DNA of 64,000 bases from NCBI RefSeq assembly GCF_021654285.1, contig NZ_JAKFZS010000011.1, forward strand, positions 124,001 to 188,000, read 5' to 3'. A program made the translations under genes and the position numbers. Of the stretch, positions 8,093-17,475 are shown piece by piece. The notes beneath the pieces are model-generated. The model was not told the origin of the DNA. It ran no database searches and saw only the letters and a list, made by a program, of their open reading frames with translations. The stretch's first letter is position 1, and each line of letters opens with the position of its first letter. This DNA is from Pseudoalteromonas luteoviolacea (GTDB lineage Bacteria; Pseudomonadota; Gammaproteobacteria; Enterobacterales; Alteromonadaceae).

Positions 8093-9862
8093 ATGGATAC
8101 CGACAATAAAGATTTTACTCAGACCATGACCGCTTGGTGGCAGTATAATCAAGATCTCTACAGTATTTTTTCGCAAAACCTTTTTAATAACAGCCCGGTT
8201 CAAAAAGCGCTCAACGAACAAAGCGCGGAAGACTTTGGCCAATGGGCAAAAGAAATTACTAAGCAACCAGAACTATTCGCAAAACAACAAATTAACTGGT
8301 GGCAAGAACAATTAAAAATTGTTCAACAAACTTGGGAACAAAGCCTCAATGCATCAAGCGAAGAGGTAATTTCAACTGAGCGCGGTGACAAAAGATTTCT
8401 TGCCGACGAATGGCAAGATAACCCTTGGTTTAGCTATATCAAGCAAAGTTATTTACTTTTTGGCCAGTCATTACTTGACTCAATTCGCCAAACTCCTGGC
8501 TTAGATGAAAAATTAAAAGAAAGACTCGAATTCTTTGCAAGACAAGTTATAAACTCTATTTCTCCGAGTAATTTTATTACGACTAATCCAGAGCTTTTAA
8601 AATTAACCATTGAGTCTGAAGGTCAAAACCTCATAAATGGACTTGAACTATTTAAAAAAGACATGGCTAAAAGCGGTGATATGCTGAGGATCAGCATGAC
8701 CAATGAAAACGCTTATGAGCTGGGAAAAGATCTGGCCACAACACCTGGTAGAGTCGTTTTTAAAAACCATTTATTTGAATTAATTCAATACACTGCGACA
8801 ACTAAGCAAGTGCACAAAACACCATTGCTTTTTGTACCGCCCTACGTCAACAAATACTATATTTTAGATTTAAAAGAAGAAAACTCATACGTTAAATGGG
8901 CCGTTGATAACGGCCATACCGTGTTTATGATTTCTTGGAAAAACCCAGATCCAAGCATGGCAGAGGTTGGATTTGAAGATTATGTCGTCGATGGTGTGAT
9001 TGCCGCTTTGGATGAAATAGAAAAGCAAACTGGTGAAGCTTATGTCAATGCCATAGGATATTGCATCGCTGGTACGCTGGTGGCAACAGCCATGGCATAC
9101 TTTACATCTAAACGCATGAAGCAAAAAATTAAGAGCGCGACTTTGCTAACAACCCTACTAGACTTCTCACAACCAGGTGAACTAGGTGTCTTTGTTAATG
9201 AAGGAACTATATCTGCGCTAGAGGCCTACAACCTGCAAAATGGTGTTATGCATGGTCACCTGTTAGGCGTCTCGTTTAGCATGTTAAGAGAAAATAGCCT
9301 GTATTGGAATTATTATGTGAATAATTACCTCAAAGGCCAGCCACCAATGGACTTAGATCTGCTGTACTGGAATGGAGATAGCACCAACCTTACAGCTAAG
9401 TGTCATAACTTTATGCTGCGAGATTTATATTTAGAAAACAGGTTAATCGCCACAAAAGAAGTTGAAGTCCGAGGCACAAAGATCGATTTAGCCAAGGTCA
9501 AACAGCCTATCTACGCGTTATCAACCCGAGATGACCATATTGCACTGTGGCAAGCAACGTTCAAAGGCTTTCAATACACCAGTTCAAAAACAACTTTTGT
9601 ACTTGGCGAATCTGGCCATATTGCCGGTGTTATTAACCCACCAAAAGCTAACAAATATGGCTTTTGGTCAGGCCCGGCACCACAGGGGGGTGCCAATGCT
9701 TGGCTTGAAAAAGCGGACCATACTAAGGGCTCTTGGTGGAATCATTGGGGTAAATGGATAACCCAATTTACTGATGAAAAAGTCCCGGCACGCGCTGTAA
9801 AAACGAAGGCAAACCCAGGTATTTACGACGCCCCAGGCGAATATGTAAAAGCTAGACTTTAA
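8093..9862 (+). CDS. phaC: Class I polyhydroxyalkanoate synthase PhaC
   Basis: 589 residues, the usual length for class I synthases working without PhaE/PhaR. It polymerises (R)-3-hydroxyacyl-CoA at the granule surface. The lipase-like box is GYCIAGT with nucleophile C324; D480 (or D481) in STRDDHIALW and H509 in GESGHIAG complete the triad. The N-terminal helical region (about 1-200) and the alpha/beta-hydrolase core are both present. Preceded by a GACTAGGAAG-type site. Completes phaB-phasin-phaC. A 10-base stem with loop at 9871-9900 follows and overlaps the end of the convergent gene. Confidence 0.95.
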   Translation: MDTDNKDFTQTMTAWWQYNQDLYSIFSQNLFNNSPVQKALNEQSAEDFGQWAKEITKQPELFAKQQINWWQEQLKIVQQTWEQSLNASSEEVISTERGDKRFLADEWQDNPWFSYIKQSYLLFGQSLLDSIRQTPGLDEKLKERLEFFARQVINSISPSNFITTNPELLKLTIESEGQNLINGLELFKKDMAKSGDMLRISMTNENAYELGKDLATTPGRVVFKNHLFELIQYTATTKQVHKTPLLFVPPYVNKYYILDLKEENSYVKWAVDNGHTVFMISWKNPDPSMAEVGFEDYVVDGVIAALDEIEKQTGEAYVNAIGYCIAGTLVATAMAYFTSKRMKQKIKSATLLTTLLDFSQPGELGVFVNEGTISALEAYNLQNGVMHGHLLGVSFSMLRENSLYWNYYVNNYLKGQPPMDLDLLYWNGDSTNLTAKCHNFMLRDLYLENRLIATKEVEVRGTKIDLAKVKQPIYALSTRDDHIALWQATFKGFQYTSSKTTFVLGESGHIAGVINPPKANKYGFWSGPAPQGGANAWLEKADHTKGSWWNHWGKWITQFTDEKVPARAVKTKANPGIYDAPGEYVKARL

Positions 9863-9894
9863 CCATACGAGTAGGTAAAGGCACGGGTCTTTGC

Positions 9895-10764
9895 CTACCT
9901 CACTGCGACCTGCTTTGTATAACGATTTAGTATCTTAATAATCTGATTTTCTGAAATATATGGAAAATCCCGTCTCGATTTATAGCGCTTATAAAGCGGC
10001 ATAAACATGTTATTCTCGGCTAGCATATCAAAATATGACAGGAACACTGTGGCGCTTTGGCTGACATTTATAGTTTTATTATCCCGGCAACAGGTCTGGT
10101 AACGCGCGAGCAATTTAACCATGTTGCAATCGGCACACTTGGATTGTAATTCAAGTTCAGCTTCAATAAAAAAAGCAACGCCACTCCAATATACACGCTG
10201 ATAGGCTTTCAACTGCCACATGTTATTGGATATCTGCGATAATTGTCCAGCAAACTGCTTAGTCGCAAGCTCACCACGTTCGAGCCCTGCTTTAATTCTT
10301 TCGACAAAATCACGATTTGAAATAATGTCACCTTTGAGCATAATCACATTTTGTAAGTAAGTGGCAAGTCCTTCAGCCAACCAACTATCATGATTATCTA
10401 ACCGTGGATGATATAAATGCGCTAATTCATGATATAACGTCCAATCGGCTGTTAGAGCACTAAGCGAAGCATGTTCATCAATATACAACTTGATACTATC
10501 TGGTTCACCACGCAATATTTCCCCCCAAGGTACAGGCTCCTTCGCATGCTTCATGTAATAAACAGATACAGGAATTACATTATTTGGAAGCTCACCAAGT
10601 GCTGATACCGTCTTATCAATTCCATGATGGATCCACTCTGGAACTGCTTCAACATGGGGAGCTGTAGGTGAAGTATTGTGCCACGTGATCACGGCCGAAC
10701 TGCCCAAAGCAAACAAACTTGAGCTAAAAAAACAGAGTAACCACGTAGCAAAGTGCATAGACAC
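9895..10764 (-). CDS. Exported HEXXH (gluzincin-like) putative metallopeptidase
   Basis: 289 residues. A signal peptide (MSMHFATWLLCFFSSSLFALG) directs export. A zinc motif HELAH lies in TLYHELAHLYHPR (around residue 108) and the downstream WLAEGLATYLQ supplies a Glu about 18 residues after, the gluzincin arrangement (HEXXH plus distal E). Four Cys, including a CADC pair at about 209-212 and a YQTCC further on, suggest disulfides. I do not recognise a specific named family; related to the M1-like and DUF1570-type exported peptidases in layout only. Convergent with phaC, downstream of the FHA gene (30-base gap) and likely co-transcribed with it. Confidence 0.78.
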   Translation of the reverse strand: MSMHFATWLLCFFSSSLFALGSSAVITWHNTSPTAPHVEAVPEWIHHGIDKTVSALGELPNNVIPVSVYYMKHAKEPVPWGEILRGEPDSIKLYIDEHASLSALTADWTLYHELAHLYHPRLDNHDSWLAEGLATYLQNVIMLKGDIISNRDFVERIKAGLERGELATKQFAGQLSQISNNMWQLKAYQRVYWSGVAFFIEAELELQSKCADCNMVKLLARYQTCCRDNKTINVSQSATVFLSYFDMLAENNMFMPLYKRYKSRRDFPYISENQIIKILNRYTKQVAVR

Positions 10765-10794
10765 TCAATAGAAGTAAGGAAATCGGAACTCCAA

Positions 10795-11772
10795 TTATAG
10801 TGCTAGTTGCAGTCCTGCGTAGGATGCCTCGGTGTGCGAGCCCTTCTTAATAGTAAAGTGCTTTCCACCGAATCTGACACGACCACGTTTGCGCTCAATG
10901 ATCTGCTCAGCAAGGCTTTTGTCATTAACTAAGTCGACAAACTGTTTGCGAGCACGGTGGATCTGTATATTGATATGGCTTTCACTAATGCCTAAGTCTT
11001 TTGACAACTGTGAAACACTGACCCAACCGCGTTCATTTTCTTCTTCGACTGCTGCCTCATCTCTTGCTTTATAACGGGCTAATAAGGCAGTTAAATAGTG
11101 ATGAGTCCTAACATCAAAATCAAGTGATGCGCCGTTATGATTGACTTTTAGCTCAGTTATTTCTTCGTCTAGGCTAATATCAAATACAAACTCTAAACTG
11201 GACTGATGCGCCTTATCAATTGGCATAGTCGCTTCTTGAGATGCTGCTTCAACTTGGAACAAATACCAAAGTTCATTAGCAACACACAGATTGTCACTGT
11301 CAGTCAAAGGCACAATTTTGCCCGAGGCCAAGTGCTCGTAGCACCAACATAACTTTTCATTGTCGTAAAAAACAACCAACTCAGGGTCAGTTTCTGATGG
11401 CAAGAAGTGGTATTTCTCTAGCGGTATCACTTCATCTGGTTGCTCATTACATGACGGAATTAATAAATCTTTTGGTGGAGCAATAGAATCGACGACAAAT
11501 GTTTGAGGATGCATCTCAGAAAAGGTAATTTCATCATCCACTTTAAGATGTATCGCTTGGTTGTAAGCTATGCGCTGACCATTTAGCCACACGCCATTTT
11601 TACTGAGATCTCGGAGCTCCCAATCCTCACCATTATGCTCTATCACAGCATGGATACGAGAGATTTCTACGCCACTAACATGAGTATCTACAGAATAAGT
11701 CAACCTACCAAAGCGATGGAACGCCTTTAAGTAGATAACATCTGAACAATCCTTTACTTTAAGCTTAGCCAT
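10795..11772 (-). CDS. FHA-domain protein with C-terminal helix-turn-helix
   Basis: 325 residues, cytosolic. The N-terminal FHA domain (about 12-95) keeps the phosphothreonine-binding pattern: FGRLTYS, ISRIHAVIEHN (SxxH), WELRDLSKNGVWLNG (N, NG). Middle segment has no recognised domain. The C-terminal part (about 240-320) has RGWVSVSQLSKDLGISESHINIQIHRARKQF, an HTH-like stretch, followed by a basic KRGRVRFGGKHF. Together a phospho-peptide-sensing DNA-binding regulator is plausible, but no Ser/Thr kinase is seen nearby. The exported HEXXH gene follows 30 bases downstream. Divergent from the solute-binding protein gene. Confidence 0.8.
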   Translation of the reverse strand: MAKLKVKDCSDVIYLKAFHRFGRLTYSVDTHVSGVEISRIHAVIEHNGEDWELRDLSKNGVWLNGQRIAYNQAIHLKVDDEITFSEMHPQTFVVDSIAPPKDLLIPSCNEQPDEVIPLEKYHFLPSETDPELVVFYDNEKLCWCYEHLASGKIVPLTDSDNLCVANELWYLFQVEAASQEATMPIDKAHQSSLEFVFDISLDEEITELKVNHNGASLDFDVRTHHYLTALLARYKARDEAAVEEENERGWVSVSQLSKDLGISESHINIQIHRARKQFVDLVNDKSLAEQIIERKRGRVRFGGKHFTIKKGSHTEASYAGLQLAL

Positions 11773-11986
11773 GGGGTCACCTATTCCTCTATTAATACTC
11801 TATGTTGCAAGGACAAGTAAGCGCTTAATCACAGCGCTTTTCCTTGCCTATAGTGTAACTCTAAAGCACAGACAAATAAATTACGCTTCATTACAGCATG
11901 GTAGCTGTGTGTAAAACCGCGCTTTTCCCCGTAATCGGCTAACCATTCCCACTGGTAATATCGACCATAGTTGCCTAAAGTTATCA

Positions 11987-12805
11987 ATGACTGCCTTCAA
12001 TTTAACTATTACACTATTTATGATGCGTCCCATGCTTTCCCTGCTTGTTGTTATGCTTTTGGCCTATGGTGCGCTTTTGCCCTTAAATTCACATGCCACT
12101 ATAAAACCACGTGTAACAATCTTAGTTGACGATAGCTACCCACCCTACTCTTATGAAAGTAACGGTTATTTATATGGCATTTATATTGAGCAAGTGAGAC
12201 TCGCTGCGAGGCGATTATCCAATCATTATCAGGTGATATTAGAGCCTATTCCTTGGAAGCGTGGTGTTGCAGCTATGGAAAATGGTGAAGCCTTTGCACT
12301 GTTACCACCCTATATTCATAAAGATAAGCGGCCTTATATCTGGCCCTACTCAGTACCGCTGGGAGAAGAAGCCGTTGTTGCTTTTTGCAATCCAGGGATC
12401 ACACTCAATAATATACTGGACAGATCCACTCAAAAGCCCCCAATCAATATTGGCATCAATGCCGGCTTTTTAATTCTGGATAAAGAGCTTAGGTTAGCAA
12501 GAAAAAAAGGCTTAATTAAAATATGGGAAAACAAAGATACCCTGACGAATATCAAAAAACTATCTAAGTTTCGTTTAGATTGCTATGTCAATGACAGATT
12601 GTCGACATTAATGGGCTTTGAATCCGTCAAAAAAGAACGAGACGACATAAATGTTAGGCAGTTTAGCGAAGATAGAGTCGTTTTAAGCCGCACTGCACAT
12701 ATTGGCTACACGAGAGACAATGGCAGTAAATATCCATTTAAATATGATTTTATAAAAAAGATGGATGAAGCGCTGCTTAATGTCCAGAAACAAATGCGCG
12801 AATAA
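11987..12805 (+). CDS. Periplasmic solute-binding protein, family 3-like
   Basis: 272 residues with an N-terminal signal sequence (MMRPMLSLLVVMLLAYGALLPLNSHA). The mature part matches the amino-acid-binding SBP_bac_3 fold in outline: VTILVDDSYPPYSYESNGYLYGIYIEQVRLAARRL, then a PYSVPLGEEAVVAF hinge-type strand and a final lobe. No ABC permease or ATPase is adjacent, as is common for the many stand-alone proteins of this family in Pseudoalteromonas, where they may serve as sensors. Start could be the second or third Met (residue 12 or 13), and no strong ribosome site decides. Confidence 0.8.
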   Translation: MTAFNLTITLFMMRPMLSLLVVMLLAYGALLPLNSHATIKPRVTILVDDSYPPYSYESNGYLYGIYIEQVRLAARRLSNHYQVILEPIPWKRGVAAMENGEAFALLPPYIHKDKRPYIWPYSVPLGEEAVVAFCNPGITLNNILDRSTQKPPINIGINAGFLILDKELRLARKKGLIKIWENKDTLTNIKKLSKFRLDCYVNDRLSTLMGFESVKKERDDINVRQFSEDRVVLSRTAHIGYTRDNGSKYPFKYDFIKKMDEALLNVQKQMRE

Positions 12806-12812
12806 CAAAGTA

Positions 12813-12850
12813 GAAGTGCCAAGAGCACACTTGCTCAACTTGGCACTTTT
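12813..12850 (+). terminator. Terminator after the solute-binding protein gene
   Basis: AAGTGCCAAG (12814-12823) pairs with CTTGGCACTT (12839-12848), 15-base loop, then TTTT on the plus strand. Lies between convergent genes and may also act on the minus strand, though the U-tract there is poor. Confidence 0.75.
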
Positions 12851-12868
12851 CATCTGCACTTAATAGCT

Positions 12869-15800
12869 TTAACGCATCCACACTTTAATTTCAGCTAAAC
12901 CATTAGACTGAAGTAGTTGCAATTGAGATTCTACATTCTGGCTTTGCTCAAATTCAAACGCATCCAACTCGTCATCAAAAGCCACGGTTGCTGCGCCATC
13001 ACCACCGCTGCGCTTAACTTGGTGCAACGCAATATCCGCAAGGTTGACTGAGGCTTCCCATCCAATAACGTGTCCGCCTAACATTTGTAGTGGGTAGAAC
13101 GACCAACCAACAGAGACTGTCATTTTTGTAGATTTGCCATTAGGCAAAGTAAAATCAAACTCTCCAATTGCCTTACAAAGATCTTTAACATACTGATCCA
13201 CATCAGAACACTGAAAATCTCGCAGTAAAAGTAAGAACTCATCACCACTCCAACGCGCAACATAATCAGAGCCTTGCGTGCGAGTATTTAATAAAGTCGC
13301 TAATTGTTGTAAGCAACTGTCCCCGCCAATCGGTCCATTTGCATCGTTAATTTTACTGAACTTATCAATATTCAAAATCATCAATACAAGACTTTTACCT
13401 TGCTCTTTCAATGAGTGTGCGTTGCGCTGATAATGTTCAATATCTTTAGGCAATTGGTCAAATAAAAATCGTCTGCTTTTCAATCCGGTAAGTTCGTCTG
13501 AATGACTCACAAGCTTTAATTGTGTATTCACTTTATTGAGCTTTTCATTGGCTTTTCTAAGTTCAGTGGTACGCTCTGTAACCAGTTCCTCTAAAGCAGC
13601 TTGCTTCCGTCTTTCCTGCGCTCTAAACACCCAAAACACGAGATAGAATAAAAAGATAAAACCACAAGTAATAATAAGCCTAAAAAATACGGTTTCATCA
13701 AAACGGCGCGGCAACGTCAATTTGACCGCTTTCGAATGGGCTTCTTGCCAATCTTCTCCACGACGTTTTACTTCTAAGCGAAACGTAAACTCACCCGGTG
13801 GTAAATTAGTATAAATGGCTTCACGTCTTGCAAGTGCATCTCGCCACTGATCATCATGACCTTCAAGCCTATATCTAAACTCAATACTTTGCGGTGCATA
13901 GAAGTCAATGGCTGTGTAACGAATGGTTAAGTCTCGCTCATTGGTATCCAAAACGATACTTTCTACAATTTTGTTTGGCGTGAGCTCTCTAATTGGTGTG
14001 GTGATCCCTTCAAAGCGAGGCTCAAGTTCACTGTCGCTGAACAGCTTAACGCTTTTCGGAATTCTAACTACACCTTGTAGACTTGGGTACAATAAGACAT
14101 CATCCACTTCAACAACTGAGTCATGGCCAAGGCCAGTACAACATTGACTGGGCATCCCATCTAATTGCCTATCGAACGGGTTGATAACTTGTTCCACTTT
14201 TAAATTTTCAATCTCTTGCGTAAATTGCTCTATTGACATGCGATAAACACCTTTCATAGAGCTGACCCAGATAAAGTTTTGCTCTTTGTCATAGTGCAAA
14301 GACAGAATAGGACCATAAGGTAAGCCATGAGAGGCATCTAATTGAAACCAATCACCAGACTCGGTGCGATAATATAATCCGTCGTAAAATGACCCCACCA
14401 AAGTGGTGTAGTTTTCAACATGCAATATACTGGTCACATAGGCAGTTTCTAACGACGTTTGACCACCTATTTTTTCAATACCGCGCTCATTGTATTTATA
14501 CGCACCTTTATCAGTACCTATAAAACCATAACGGGGGAAATCGACAATATAAGTTACAAATTGACTCCCCAAAAACGCATTATATGTAAACGGCGTGAGT
14601 CCATTATAGTCAAGGCGATATAACCCACGACCTGTACCTATCCACAGCCCACCTTGATTGGATGGACTAATGGTAAATACTTGAGTTTGACGAAATTCTC
14701 GATTTGGAATAGCGAGTAATTGACCATTATCATATATCACGACACCACGGCCAGTGCCTAAATATAGGCGGCCATCTAAAAACTCCATGTCATGTACTTC
14801 AACACCCTTTAGTTGCGCTGGCGTAATAATTGGCTGGTAGTTATCATCTTGGTCCAGCATGCCAACCCCTTCTCGGGTAGCCACCCAAACATTACCTCGA
14901 GGCCCCATGGTCATTGCGGAGATTGCTTGTTTACCTCGAAGACCCGCTTGAAAGCGTTCAACGCGACCTGAATGAGCAAGCCATAAGCCTTCATTGATAC
15001 TCGCAAGCCAAACGTTATTACTCTTATCTATGAATAGGTCGGTAAACCAAATACCCTGATCAAGTTGTACTAAATCTACTGATTGCCACTCACCGCCACT
15101 CTCTTTATACAACAAACGGCCATAGGTAGAGACCCACATCCCCCCTTGTTCATCACTCAGAAATTTGTAGACCGCGCTATTACCTATCTCATCAAAACGT
15201 CTTAATACTTCGTCAAAGTCAAGGAAAAATGCACCTAATTGAGATGCAAGAAAAAGCTTGCCATCAACCCAAGCTAAGTCATGAATATTGGTCTGTGCAA
15301 GCTGACGTGGCAAAGATATTTTGCTCGATAACTCTAACCGCATACCGTTAGACCCAACGAACTGTGCTTCGCCTATACGTAAAAGATGGCGCTCATTGAC
15401 AACCCAAATACCATCAGGGGATGGCGCCATTTTTGTTACTGAGCCAACAATCTGGCTAATATGAGTGAGTGATAATTTACTATCGTCTAAGTTGTTTTTA
15501 TCCAACATTAAACGTTTTGCAGAAATATAGTAAAGCCCATTTGCAGCGACCCAAATATTGCCATTATTATCTTCGATAATATCTTTGACATCGGCTTGAA
15601 TTTTGAACTTCTGCGCCTTCATAGTTTGGGGATCTATACGCAATACACCTCGGCGTGTACCTACCCAAAGCATGCCGAAGCGATCAACAACCAGCTTATT
15701 GATCGCATTACTGACTAAAAAGTTGGTGTTTTGAGTGTTAAAGTTGACGAATTGATGCCCATCAAATCTGCTCAGACCAAATTGAGTACCTAGCCAAATA

Positions 15801-15946
15801 TAACCTTGTTGATCTTGCACCACACTTTTGATGCTTTGTGATGGTAAGTCATTTTGCATGTTCCACTGTTTTACGACGTAATCGTTAATAGCGGCATTCA
15901 CATTGAATGTCACTAGCATGATTAACAGTAGAAAAAATGTGCGCAT
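12869..15946 (-). CDS. Two-component-propeller diguanylate cyclase
   Basis: 1025 residues from the ATG at 15946 (AGAGGG 5-10 bases upstream; the ATG six codons earlier lies over this site). Signal peptide, then about 600 residues of repeated Reg_prop units (W-GT-GL-R type) forming a periplasmic beta-propeller, a Y_Y_Y domain (about 665-755), one membrane helix (FFRLIITCGFIFLFYLVFWVF), a coiled coil (TERTTELRKANEKLNKVN) and a C-terminal GGDEF domain. The active loop reads RWSGDEF (S900-F904); Ser for the first Gly is known in active cyclases. The I-site position is QGSD rather than RxxD, so feedback inhibition may be absent. Starts 25 bases after pgpA, so it may be read with that operon. Confidence 0.9.
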   Translation of the reverse strand: MRTFFLLLIMLVTFNVNAAINDYVVKQWNMQNDLPSQSIKSVVQDQQGYIWLGTQFGLSRFDGHQFVNFNTQNTNFLVSNAINKLVVDRFGMLWVGTRRGVLRIDPQTMKAQKFKIQADVKDIIEDNNGNIWVAANGLYYISAKRLMLDKNNLDDSKLSLTHISQIVGSVTKMAPSPDGIWVVNERHLLRIGEAQFVGSNGMRLELSSKISLPRQLAQTNIHDLAWVDGKLFLASQLGAFFLDFDEVLRRFDEIGNSAVYKFLSDEQGGMWVSTYGRLLYKESGGEWQSVDLVQLDQGIWFTDLFIDKSNNVWLASINEGLWLAHSGRVERFQAGLRGKQAISAMTMGPRGNVWVATREGVGMLDQDDNYQPIITPAQLKGVEVHDMEFLDGRLYLGTGRGVVIYDNGQLLAIPNREFRQTQVFTISPSNQGGLWIGTGRGLYRLDYNGLTPFTYNAFLGSQFVTYIVDFPRYGFIGTDKGAYKYNERGIEKIGGQTSLETAYVTSILHVENYTTLVGSFYDGLYYRTESGDWFQLDASHGLPYGPILSLHYDKEQNFIWVSSMKGVYRMSIEQFTQEIENLKVEQVINPFDRQLDGMPSQCCTGLGHDSVVEVDDVLLYPSLQGVVRIPKSVKLFSDSELEPRFEGITTPIRELTPNKIVESIVLDTNERDLTIRYTAIDFYAPQSIEFRYRLEGHDDQWRDALARREAIYTNLPPGEFTFRLEVKRRGEDWQEAHSKAVKLTLPRRFDETVFFRLIITCGFIFLFYLVFWVFRAQERRKQAALEELVTERTTELRKANEKLNKVNTQLKLVSHSDELTGLKSRRFLFDQLPKDIEHYQRNAHSLKEQGKSLVLMILNIDKFSKINDANGPIGGDSCLQQLATLLNTRTQGSDYVARWSGDEFLLLLRDFQCSDVDQYVKDLCKAIGEFDFTLPNGKSTKMTVSVGWSFYPLQMLGGHVIGWEASVNLADIALHQVKRSGGDGAATVAFDDELDAFEFEQSQNVESQLQLLQSNGLAEIKVWMR

Positions 15947-15971
15947 AGATTCCCTCTTTTTCAACTTTGAG

Positions 15972-16457
15972 TTAGCCGCCTAGGACCCCTGTTTTAAACA
16001 AAGCTTGGACACAAATCAATGAAAAAATACCTGCCAAAACATCATCAGCCATAATTCCACGCCCGCCGTGCAGCTTTTTATCTAACATTCTAATGGGTCC
16101 AGGTTTTGCTATATCGAAAAAACGAAACAAAACAAAGCCCACAATCAACGACTGCCAACTAATAGCAGCGCCAATCATAGTAATATAAAAGCCAACCACT
16201 TCATCCCAAACAATCGCAGGGTGGTCATGCACATTTACATCTCTAGCTGTTTTACCACATACCCAAATGCCAAATATCGTCATCAAAACGGCAAGGCTAA
16301 CCTGAAACCAAACGGGCAATGTCATTGTGGCAAAAATAAACGGCAATGCTGCTAGTGTTCCAACTGTGCCAGGTGCTTTGGGCGCAAGGCCCGTACCAAA
16401 CCCCAACGCAAACAATTGGTGTGGGCGTTTGAGATTGAATTTTAACGACTTATCCAA
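15972..16457 (-). CDS. pgpA: Phosphatidylglycerophosphatase A
   Basis: 161-residue inner-membrane enzyme that dephosphorylates phosphatidylglycerol-phosphate in phospholipid synthesis. Family motifs: GFGTGLAPKAPGTVGTLAALP near the N-terminus, VHDHPAIVWDEVVGFYITM, the FRFFDIAKPGPIR signature and a C-terminal GGRGIMADDVLAGI containing the acidic metal-binding residues. Several hydrophobic helices. Lies 8 bases after thiL, the standard gammaproteobacterial order. Confidence 0.95.
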   Translation of the reverse strand: MDKSLKFNLKRPHQLFALGFGTGLAPKAPGTVGTLAALPFIFATMTLPVWFQVSLAVLMTIFGIWVCGKTARDVNVHDHPAIVWDEVVGFYITMIGAAISWQSLIVGFVLFRFFDIAKPGPIRMLDKKLHGGRGIMADDVLAGIFSLICVQALFKTGVLGG

Positions 16458-16465
16458 GCTCGCTC

Positions 16466-17431
16466 CTAATTAAAGTGTTCATAGCCAGCTTGCTCTGAGA
16501 TAGAGTATTTCTCGCCATCTTTATAAAGTTCTACGGTGCCCGCTGTATTGGTGATCTGCCCAATACAAATTGCCTGGACGCCATACTGGACCAGCCTCGC
16601 TTCAACAGCACTTCTGTTGTTGTCATTGACAGTAAACAGAAGTTGGTAGTCATCACCATAAGACAAACTCAGCATTTCTCGAAGGTTTTCGTTATCTAGT
16701 GCGCGTAAATCGTCGGAAATCGGGACCTTGCTTACATCTACCTCAGCACCTACCATTGAACGGTCAACAATATGCTGGAGATCCGCGAGTAAGCCATCAG
16801 AGATATCGATACAAGAAGTGGCAAGGCCTCTTAATACCTGCCCTGCAGCAACATGAGGCTTTGGATAGTGCAATTTTTCGGTTACACGCTTTTCTTGGTC
16901 TGGATCTAATGCAATGCCACGCTTGCGAGATTCAATTGCCAAAGCAGCATCACCTACTGGGCCTGTAATATAAATCCAATCACCCACATTTGCGCCCGAT
17001 CGTGTTAAGGCTTTACCTTTGGGCACGATACCTTTAGCACAAATAGTAATTGTCAGCGGACCTTGTGTTGTATCACCACCAATCAGCTGTACATTATAGT
17101 ATTCAGCGATTTCGTGCAGACCCTCAGTAAACTCCTCAAGCCATGCCATATCAACTGCAGGCAGTGTTAAACCGATGGATATCCAAGTGGGTTCAGCACC
17201 CATGGCTGCCAAATCACTTAAGTTCACGGCTAGAACACGATGTCCTAACGCCCTTGCGGGAATATCGGGAAAGAAGTGCACACCTTCAACTAAGGTGTCT
17301 GTGGTAACTGCAAGTTGACAATTTTCAGGAATATCAACTACAGCACAATCATCACCAATTCCAACGGCAACATCACGGCGAGTTATGCCTCTGCCTTTGA
17401 AGTAATGATTAATTAACTCAAATTCCTTCAT
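16466..17431 (-). CDS. thiL: Thiamine-monophosphate kinase ThiL
   Basis: 321-residue cytosolic kinase that makes thiamine diphosphate from thiamine monophosphate and ATP. Seen: GIGDDCAVVDIP (metal-binding Asp pair, residues about 22-33), TDTLVEGVHFF, RVLAVNLSDLAAMGAEP, QLIGGDTTQGP, CIDISDGLLADLQHI and SLSYGDDYQLLFTV; all match ThiL of the PurM/AIR-synthetase fold. An intrinsic terminator (17437-17459) sits between nusB and this gene, so thiL expression depends on read-through or a local promoter. pgpA follows 8 bases later. Confidence 0.96.
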   Translation of the reverse strand: MKEFELINHYFKGRGITRRDVAVGIGDDCAVVDIPENCQLAVTTDTLVEGVHFFPDIPARALGHRVLAVNLSDLAAMGAEPTWISIGLTLPAVDMAWLEEFTEGLHEIAEYYNVQLIGGDTTQGPLTITICAKGIVPKGKALTRSGANVGDWIYITGPVGDAALAIESRKRGIALDPDQEKRVTEKLHYPKPHVAAGQVLRGLATSCIDISDGLLADLQHIVDRSMVGAEVDVSKVPISDDLRALDNENLREMLSLSYGDDYQLLFTVNDNNRSAVEARLVQYGVQAICIGQITNTAGTVELYKDGEKYSISEQAGYEHFN

Positions 17432-17436
17432 ACATT

Positions 17437-17459
17437 AAAAAAGCCGGCCAACGCCGGCT
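17437..17459 (-). terminator. Terminator between nusB and thiL
   Basis: On the minus strand a perfect stem AGCCGGC (17459-17453) / GCCGGCT (17448-17442) with a GTTG loop, followed by T6 (17442-17437). It ends 5 bases before the thiL start codon, so the U-tract almost touches the thiL initiation region. Confidence 0.85.
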
Positions 17460-17475
17460 CTCCTCATGATTCTGA

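Noticed and set aside
7946-8266. Minus-strand frame opposite the phaC start
   Set aside because: Antisense to the well-supported phaC and its leader.
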